From: a virus | Virus record (IMG/VR): IMGVR_UViG_3300042475_000045 | Location: 1-24,951 of that record | Strand: one strand, 5' to 3' | DNA: 24,951 nucleotides | Program-made: the position numbers and the translations under genes | The notes under the pieces: model-generated | Database searches by the model: none | What the model was told of the DNA's origin: nothing | The model's input: the letters and a program-made list of their open reading frames with translations, nothing else | In this document: piece after piece, positions 19,909 through 24,951 of the stretch | Layout of the letters: the number at the start of each line of letters is the position of its first letter | Numbering within the stretch: the stretch's first letter is position 1

Positions 19909-20739
19909 GACCGCTGTGGCAGTGTAGTAGGAATGAGTGCCAAAGTTAAGTTTGACAAGCATTTCTGGATACTGGGTGAAAACAATAGTGGAAGCGCTAG
20001 GAATAGCGGTAACACTGCCGGGAACTGCAATAGTGGCATTGATGGTCACTGACGTTGCACCAGCAGCCGCAGCCGCAGACACAAACGAACCAGTCTGAAC
20101 ATACTGACCATTAGAAGCAATGTAGCCAACTTCTGTACCAACTACCAATGCATTAGGCAAAGCCGAGCAAGTAATAGTAGTAGAAGAAGATGAACCAGTC
20201 ACGCTAGTTGTAACGGCAGTTTCTCCAACCAAACCAACTGCGCGTAAAGCGAAGTCAGCACTTGTAGTGGATGCGCCATACAGGGCGGCAACAGCAGAAT
20301 TACCTGTGTTAACGTTACCTGCATTCTGAATCAAACCAAAGTTTTGACCTAACATAGCAGTAGAAGCAGAGGCAATAACTGTGGTTGCAGAGCACATCAC
20401 TACTTTGAACACTGTGTCAGGATCATCGCAGACGATAGCTTGGCAGTCACCTGCAGCAGTACCGGCGGGCCAGTATTGTGCAAATTGCTTTTGCTTAGTT
20501 GTGGGGTTAGTGTAAGAGCAACCCAAGAACACACCAACAATACCGGTGCCGGTAGAGTCAGTAGTGTCTGCGTTATCTACAATAGAACCACGAATAATGT
20601 TTACGATATCACCGTAAAAAATGTTCGTAGCATAACCATACTGGATCGAGTAATTGCGGGTAGAACCAGCAAATACCTGACCACCGATCAAGTTGATCGG
20701 CTTTAGGCCGTAAGGGGCCGAGACGACGGGATAAGCCAT
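19906..20739 (-). CDS. Capsid-associated structural protein, 277 aa
   Basis: 277 aa. The N-terminus PVVSAPYGLKPINLIGGQVF, with GSTRNYSIQYGYATNIFYGD, is a widely seen signature (x-x-P-[FY]-G-L-[RK]-P-[IV] ... Y.I......IF.GD.V) in phages of this group. The C-terminus (QYPEMLVKLNFGTHSYY) is likewise typical. Residues ~173-253 (SSSSTTITCSALPNALVVGT, AGATSVTINATIAVPGS) are a low-complexity beta insert. It is encoded directly before the major capsid protein and has a good ribosome site (TAGGAG). It is most likely a decoration, cement or minor capsid protein. A second coat-like subunit is an alternative that virion proteomics would settle. Confidence 0.83.
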   Translation of the reverse strand: MAYPVVSAPYGLKPINLIGGQVFAGSTRNYSIQYGYATNIFYGDIVNIIRGSIVDNADTTDSTGTGIVGVFLGCSYTNPTTKQKQFAQYWPAGTAAGDCQAIVCDDPDTVFKVVMCSATTVIASASTAMLGQNFGLIQNAGNVNTGNSAVAALYGASTTSADFALRAVGLVGETAVTTSVTGSSSSTTITCSALPNALVVGTEVGYIASNGQYVQTGSFVSAAAAAGATSVTINATIAVPGSVTAIPSASTIVFTQYPEMLVKLNFGTHSYYTATAV

Positions 20740-20758
20740 TTAAGACTCCTATTTAAAT

Positions 20759-21208
20759 TTAAGTACCTTTACCAAAGCTACTTGAGGATTTACGCTCTTG
20801 GAAGAGTGGCATCCGCGCATCGCTTTGACGCATGAAACTGTTGTCTACGGCATCTGTCTGAGCTTGTGTTTGATTAGCGAAGTGTTGTGTACGCTGTTGA
20901 ACAAAGTCAGTAGGTGTTTTGCAAAGCAACAATCCGCCGATCTCAATGTTGTCGCGGTAGCGGCTATTGGGATCAGCTAACAGTTTAAATTTTGGTTGTT
21001 CCTCAAGTGCAACGGGTTCCCAACCTTCACGGAGTTTGGCCGATAAGTTACGGGGATCAGCATTGTTTAACGTTGAGACACGAACCCAGCGATAGTTATA
21101 CCCAGGCTGCTTGTCTGGCTCAGGTAATATTTCAGGAAGCGCCCACTGCTTTGGACGCTCTTCTACATCGCGTGTTTCAAACTCTCTTGTAAGTCTTTTT
21201 TCAGCCAT
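20759..21208 (-). CDS. Conserved head-module protein of unknown function, 149 aa
   Basis: 149 aa. It starts MAEKRLTREFETRDVEERPK. A conserved-looking core follows: GYNYRWVRVSTLNNADPRNL, AKLREGWEPV and DNIEIGGLLLCKTP. The Gln/Arg-rich tail (FVQQRTQHFANQTQAQ) is probably disordered. From memory, YRWVRV...ADP.N...KL.EGWEPV recurs in proteins encoded between scaffold and coat in environmental podovirus-like phages. It overlaps the scaffold stop by the octamer ATGGCTGA, so expression is tied to the scaffold. It might be an assembly cofactor or minor head protein; nothing more can be supported. Confidence 0.8.
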   Translation of the reverse strand: MAEKRLTREFETRDVEERPKQWALPEILPEPDKQPGYNYRWVRVSTLNNADPRNLSAKLREGWEPVALEEQPKFKLLADPNSRYRDNIEIGGLLLCKTPTDFVQQRTQHFANQTQAQTDAVDNSFMRQSDARMPLFQERKSSSSFGKGT

Positions 21209-22163
21209 TTTGGGCCTCCACTTTCAGAAACTCTCTCACGTATTGTTCGGGAGTGATTCCTAATTTTTTAATCGTATTCAACTGGCTCTGCTTAAGCTTC
21301 ACCTTGTTTGGAGATGTGCTACGGGCTACCGGGGCTACTACTGTGCTAGGTTTTGTTCTAACAGGCTCAGTTTTAGCCGTTGATTCGCTTGATTTCTTTT
21401 GGAAAACCTCTGGAAATCTTCTACGGATTGTTTTGTCCAATTCCGAATAATACTCATCCGAGCCAACTGTAACGCCAGAATCCTTTAGATCTTCATGAAC
21501 ACCTAAAGCATAAGCCGTCATTCCTTTATTTTGGCCGAACCATTTATTACGGGTCTGCCAATTTTCAGCCTTGTTGTCAGGCCTAGGAACAGATTGTTGT
21601 TGCTCTTGACGCGGTTGTACTTCAAATTGTTCCTCTTGTAAAGGGGGTAACTTAAAGTTTTTAATCTGCATCAACTTGTAATTGATGTTTTGCAATACCT
21701 GCTGAGCCTCAATCATCTGGTCGGTATCACCAGAATCATATGCCTCGCGGTATGCGCGCTTGGCCATTTCCAACTCCATGTTGGCAGCATTCTGTACCGT
21801 GGCAATATATTCTTTCTCGCCATTGGTAAGAATATTCTTAATGCGTTTATTCTCTTCCAACAGGCGTTGGGCTACGTTTATAGCCTCATGCTGCTCACGG
21901 CGCGCTGATTCTTTCTCACGGCGTTCATCGTGCCAGACCTTACGCATTTGCTTGAGTTTAGTTTTGACCTCATCGTCATACTTATCAAGCTCATCTTTCT
22001 CTAGTTCTTCAACCAGAGGTTTTGGCATAGGCTCACGGCCACGGTCTTGCGCCGGCGTGTCGTCTTCTATTTCAATCTCAAACTCGGGCTCTTTTGCCTC
22101 AGGTTTGTTTTTTTCTGCCGCTTCGTCTGGAAACGTAAATTCTTCTTTTTCAAATTCAGGCAT
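21201..22163 (-). CDS. Scaffolding protein-like (capsid assembly)
   Basis: 320 aa, highly charged and predicted mostly helical. The N-terminus is acidic (EFEKEEFTFPDEAAEKNKPE, EFEIEIEDDTP). A long coiled coil covers about residues 65-170 (KLKQMRKVWHDERREKESAR, EAINVAQRLLEENKRIKNIL). A Gln-rich linker and a conserved patch DEYYSELDKTIRRRFPEVFQ follow. The basic C-terminus (NKVKLKQSQLNTIKKLGITP, EQYVREFL) would contact coat protein, as the C-terminal helix of P22 gp8 does. Position between portal and coat matches P22. It should be absent from mature virions. AAAGGAG lies upstream of the ATG. Confidence 0.85.
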   Translation of the reverse strand: MPEFEKEEFTFPDEAAEKNKPEAKEPEFEIEIEDDTPAQDRGREPMPKPLVEELEKDELDKYDDEVKTKLKQMRKVWHDERREKESARREQHEAINVAQRLLEENKRIKNILTNGEKEYIATVQNAANMELEMAKRAYREAYDSGDTDQMIEAQQVLQNINYKLMQIKNFKLPPLQEEQFEVQPRQEQQQSVPRPDNKAENWQTRNKWFGQNKGMTAYALGVHEDLKDSGVTVGSDEYYSELDKTIRRRFPEVFQKKSSESTAKTEPVRTKPSTVVAPVARSTSPNKVKLKQSQLNTIKKLGITPEQYVREFLKVEAQNG

Positions 22164-22174
22164 TTTGTACTCCT

Positions 22175-22603
22175 TTATTTGCGTTTAATACCACGGGGAT
22201 CATCAACAGTACCTTCTACGGAGTCGTCGTTAATGATACGGAACTCTCGACCATGAATCACCAAACGGGTACCCGCATGAGGACGCACAAGAACGAAATC
22301 GCCTTTTTGACAATACGCGCCATTTGGAAAGCGTGCAGGGTCTTTGTAACAGTCTGGGCCCATATCGACAACAAACAAGACAGTTGTGAGTGTCTCTTCA
22401 TTGCGCATGGTTTCGTCTGCTTTAATTAAACCAATCTCACTATCTTCAAACTCTTTCTCCGCCTCTGGGATGGCGCAAAGAATTCGATAGCCAGACGGCT
22501 TAGGTAATAGTTTTCCTTTTTCCTCTGCGGTTGAAGCAAAGTTATAAGACCCGACTACTTGCGGGTTGCTGGCGTCTGTAGCCAACAGGATGGAACTAGT
22601 CAT
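22175..22603 (-). CDS. GroES/Cpn10-like co-chaperonin
   Basis: 142 aa. From residue ~34 the sequence follows the Cpn10 fold: KPSGYRILCAIPEAE (35-49), a putative mobile loop with EDSEIGLIKADET (53-65) where IGLI stands in place of the GroES IVL tripeptide, LFVVDMGPDCYKDPA, then GDFVLVRPHAGTRLVIHG and FRIINDDSVEGTV. The N-terminal ~33 residues and the basic tail are extra relative to bacterial GroES (about 95 aa). T4 gp31 shows that a phage co-chaperonin can adapt host GroEL to a phage coat protein. The location next to the scaffold and two genes from the coat suits that job. No GroEL gene is present. The start overlaps the previous stop by ATGACTAG. Confidence 0.82.
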   Translation of the reverse strand: MTSSILLATDASNPQVVGSYNFASTAEEKGKLLPKPSGYRILCAIPEAEKEFEDSEIGLIKADETMRNEETLTTVLFVVDMGPDCYKDPARFPNGAYCQKGDFVLVRPHAGTRLVIHGREFRIINDDSVEGTVDDPRGIKRK

Positions 22604-22787
22604 CCATTTTCTCCATGGTTTGTTGCAGGTCTAGTGCATATCCTCGCACAGTGAGTAGACCCTTAATCTCACCGCAGAGTTTCTTGTACTCCTCAAAGTT
22701 TTCTGCTCGGCCCTCAGCCAAGTAGTCTCTGAGTTGGGCAACCTTTTCGTCGGATTGCTTTACCAGTACTTCAATTACGTCCATCAT
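22596..22787 (-). CDS. Small helical conserved phage protein, 63 aa
   Basis: 63 aa, all-helical and acidic: MMDVIEVLVKQSDEKVAQLR, ENFEEYKKLCGEIKGLL, GYALDLQQTMEKMDD. The start overlaps the portal stop codon (ATGA at 22784-22787, with a second ATG next to it), and its own end overlaps the co-chaperonin start by 8 nt, so it is translationally sandwiched. From memory, a protein with KLCGEI.GL...RGYA..L recurs directly after the portal in many environmental podovirus-like phages. No motif suggests a reaction. A portal-assembly or packaging cofactor is possible. Confidence 0.8.
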   Translation of the reverse strand: MMDVIEVLVKQSDEKVAQLRDYLAEGRAENFEEYKKLCGEIKGLLTVRGYALDLQQTMEKMDD

Positions 22788-24951
22788 TCTTCCTTAGTCT
22801 GATTGTTCATGCCGCGCTCTTGGCTTGCCTTGTTTTGGTGTGTGCTTGACAGGTGAGTCAAGACCTCAACACTCTTATCAAGTAAGTGCGACTGTTTAGT
22901 ATTTTCCATCTGAGCCATAGCTCTTGCTGCTTCAATCTGCTGACGCTGAGCTTCAATAGTTAACTGCTCTTGTTTGAGCTGGGCATCTGTAGCATCTTTT
23001 GCAACTTTTCGTTGTTGCTCTGCCTGCTTGATCTGCAACTCTTGTTGTTGCAATTGAACCATCGGATCTTGAGCCTGTTGCTGAGCTTGAGCCTGAGCTG
23101 CCTGCTGTTGATTGCTTGCAAGTAAACGCTGTGATGCCTGTGCCAACAAGGGTGCCAAACGTGCTTCGACTTCTGGATCCATGTTGATATCTTCGCCAGA
23201 CTCGTCCTTTTGAGGTGGCAAGCTCATACCCAACTGCAATTCAATCTGCTTGCGGTACTCAAATCCTAGGTGCTCATTAACGTGTGCCATCATTGCAGAC
23301 TGCAACTGCTGAGCCATAGGGTTGTTCTGGAGCAAAGACATGATCTTAGGATCTTGCATGGCCGACATGTGAACCATGATGTGAGCCTGATGGTCTTGGT
23401 ACATAAACGCCTTGACCGGCTTCATCATCAATACGTTCTGGTTCTCAGATACTGGATCTGTAGGCTTCTGATCTTCTTCCATAGGAACAAGCTTAGCCGC
23501 TTCTTTAATACCTAATACCTCCAACATCTGACGATGCAAGAGCGGCATGTTGTAGATCTGTGGTGACTGCTGAGCCAGCTGCATTACCGCTTGGTACTGG
23601 ACAATCTTCTGCGCCATAGTGGACGCATTAGGGTCACTGACCGGAATAACGTACACATCATCATAGTCACTACGTTTAGCTCTACGTGAACCCTCAGTAG
23701 GCTGGTAGTCGTATTCCTCAGGCGTATACGCTGCAATAATTTCCTTCAAGAGCTTTAACTCTTGCTTCATTGCATAGTGCACGCGCGCCTGAACGGCACT
23801 CATAACTTTTAACGTGCGCTCAAGGATGGCCAGCGTAGTACCCACTGGAGCATTGGCCGACATATCGCTAATCTGAAGATCTGCCGTATTAGCAAAGCGG
23901 CGTCCCTCGTCCACAATCTGACCCAGCAAAGCCATCAGTGTTTGACTAGGTTCTTTGTATGGAAGTGGTAATAAGTTATCGCGGATAGTTCCGCTAGGTA
24001 CATCCACATCTCTCCACTCGCCCGGAGAAATAGGGGTATCGTCACCCTTTACACGTAGGCCGCGAGCTTTAAATCCACCAGGCAAGTTACTAAGAGTACC
24101 AGCATCGACAAGCTGACGGATAAGAGAAGTACCCGACTTGGCAAACGCTCCAATAAGGTGAATAAGTCCGAAACAATAGAATCCAAATCCAGGAACGTAT
24201 CCATAGTGGACATAGTGCTGTCGTTTTTGGCATGTTTCATCATCTTCATTCCAATTACGGCGTACGGCTAAAACTTTGTTTGAACCTTTTTCAACAGTGA
24301 CGATGTACGGTAATTTAATACCTGTAGGCTTGCCATCTTCTTCATGCTCAAAACCAGGCAAATCTAAATCTACGCTCATCTCAAGAAGTTTATAGCGGCT
24401 GTCAGTTGTGGCTCTAAAGCCCATCTTCTCAGCAATCTTCTTCTCAACTTCATCCAGCACATTCTCTGGGTCACCCAAATCAATGTCTCGATAAAAGCCA
24501 GCCACCTGTAAGCGGCGTAGCTCATTCTCGGTCTTACGCATTACATGAGTAACACGCTCAGCCGTTTCTAAGTTACTCGCGCCATAAGGAACAACCAAGT
24601 CCTCCGCCGGCACAAACAAAGAGATCTGACGCTCAATGTGTGGATCGTAATAGACCTTCTTAAACGCATTACCAGACAGACCCAAGCCCCACAGCATGCG
24701 CTCATGCTCAGGACGGAATTCAGTCATTACATCGGTCAACTGGTAGTTCATATCCTCTTGGACACGGACAGCAGAAGCCTTTTTCTCGGGGGTTTCTTTG
24801 CCAATAATCTGAGTCTTCACCGGCCCAGCCGCTGGAAAGCTACTCATCATTGTCTCAGCTTGGAACTTAACCAGAGCCTCAGACAACAAGGGGTGATATA
24901 CACCGCATGCGCCTTCCCACGGCTCGGTACGCTCCTCAATCTTCATACCTA
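22784..24951 (-). CDS. Portal protein, P22-like (5' end beyond window)
   Basis: At least 720 aa are visible; the frame stays open to the right edge (xTA GGT ATG), so the ATG at 24946 is probably internal and ~100 or more N-terminal residues are missing. Portal features: ERTEPWEGACGVYHPLLSEA, PVKTQIIGKETPEKKASAVR, DMNYQLTDVMTEFRPEHERM, a wing/clip region with GFGFYCFGLIHLIGAFAKSG, and NTADLQISDMSANAPVGTTL before the long stem helix. The C-terminal ~130 residues are Gln/Ala-rich coiled coil (QQQELQIKQAEQQRKVAKDA), comparable to the barrel of P22 gp1. The dodecameric ring at one capsid vertex is the DNA channel and docks terminase and tail. Confidence 0.92.
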   Translation of the reverse strand, partial: GMKIEERTEPWEGACGVYHPLLSEALVKFQAETMMSSFPAAGPVKTQIIGKETPEKKASAVRVQEDMNYQLTDVMTEFRPEHERMLWGLGLSGNAFKKVYYDPHIERQISLFVPAEDLVVPYGASNLETAERVTHVMRKTENELRRLQVAGFYRDIDLGDPENVLDEVEKKIAEKMGFRATTDSRYKLLEMSVDLDLPGFEHEEDGKPTGIKLPYIVTVEKGSNKVLAVRRNWNEDDETCQKRQHYVHYGYVPGFGFYCFGLIHLIGAFAKSGTSLIRQLVDAGTLSNLPGGFKARGLRVKGDDTPISPGEWRDVDVPSGTIRDNLLPLPYKEPSQTLMALLGQIVDEGRRFANTADLQISDMSANAPVGTTLAILERTLKVMSAVQARVHYAMKQELKLLKEIIAAYTPEEYDYQPTEGSRRAKRSDYDDVYVIPVSDPNASTMAQKIVQYQAVMQLAQQSPQIYNMPLLHRQMLEVLGIKEAAKLVPMEEDQKPTDPVSENQNVLMMKPVKAFMYQDHQAHIMVHMSAMQDPKIMSLLQNNPMAQQLQSAMMAHVNEHLGFEYRKQIELQLGMSLPPQKDESGEDINMDPEVEARLAPLLAQASQRLLASNQQQAAQAQAQQQAQDPMVQLQQQELQIKQAEQQRKVAKDATDAQLKQEQLTIEAQRQQIEAARAMAQMENTKQSHLLDKSVEVLTHLSSTHQNKASQERGMNNQTKEE

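Noticed and set aside
20740-20758. AT palindrome (atttaaat) before the 277-aa gene as a promoter or operator
   Set aside because: The gap is only 19 nt and is accounted for by the stop codon and the ribosome site; no -35/-10 pair is present.
1-24951. tRNA genes, integrase, insertion sequences or attachment sites
   Set aside because: No cloverleaf-like sequence, recombinase motif or terminal inverted repeats were found; nearly every base is in a late gene.

Overview
The window is a continuous block of tailed-phage (Caudoviricetes) late genes. All of them lie on the minus strand, so transcription runs from right (24951) to left (1). No host, plasmid, tRNA or integration genes are visible. The gene order (portal, scaffold, major capsid protein, small neck/adaptor genes, tail genes, lysis genes) and a portal with a long Gln-rich C-terminus suggest a short-tailed, P22-like podovirus of the kind recovered from aquatic metagenomes. 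I cannot name the host; it is presumably a Gram-negative bacterium, inferred only from the type of lysis cassette. The terminase genes should lie beyond the right edge. One tail gene runs off the left edge.

Layout in transcription order. (1) 24951-18986, head module: portal (5' end off the window), a 63-aa protein, a GroES/Cpn10-like co-chaperonin, a charged scaffold-like protein, a 149-aa unknown, a 277-aa capsid-associated protein and the major capsid protein. It ends in two successive hairpins, the second a clear intrinsic terminator. (2) 18836-14001, head/neck module: a fibre/decoration-like protein, a 54-aa coiled-coil gene, a small beta protein, a membrane/coiled-coil protein and a run of small, very basic proteins sharing a [AN]DG-x-x-x-[KR]GKT motif. 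A gp4-like tail accessory/adaptor factor and a zinc-ribbon protein are interleaved with the last of these. (3) 14004-2043, tail and receptor-binding module: a second adaptor, two neck/tail proteins, and about a dozen fibre/adhesin genes built from shared modules. These include a 707-aa protein with three LamG-like repeats and two duplicated glycine-rich adhesins, with tail-fibre assembly-type helpers in between. (4) 2036-368, lysis module: a 32-aa membrane peptide, a 205-aa membrane-anchored unknown, a GH108-type endolysin and a 3-TM holin. (5) 358-1, the start of a conserved tail protein.

The genes are packed very tightly. Neighbours overlap by 1, 4 or 8 nt, or have the stop codon TAA fused into a Shine-Dalgarno TAAGGA, so translational coupling is probably general. 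The least explained parts are the basic GKT-motif protein cluster, the beta-domains inserted into three head/neck proteins, and the shuffled fibre modules.
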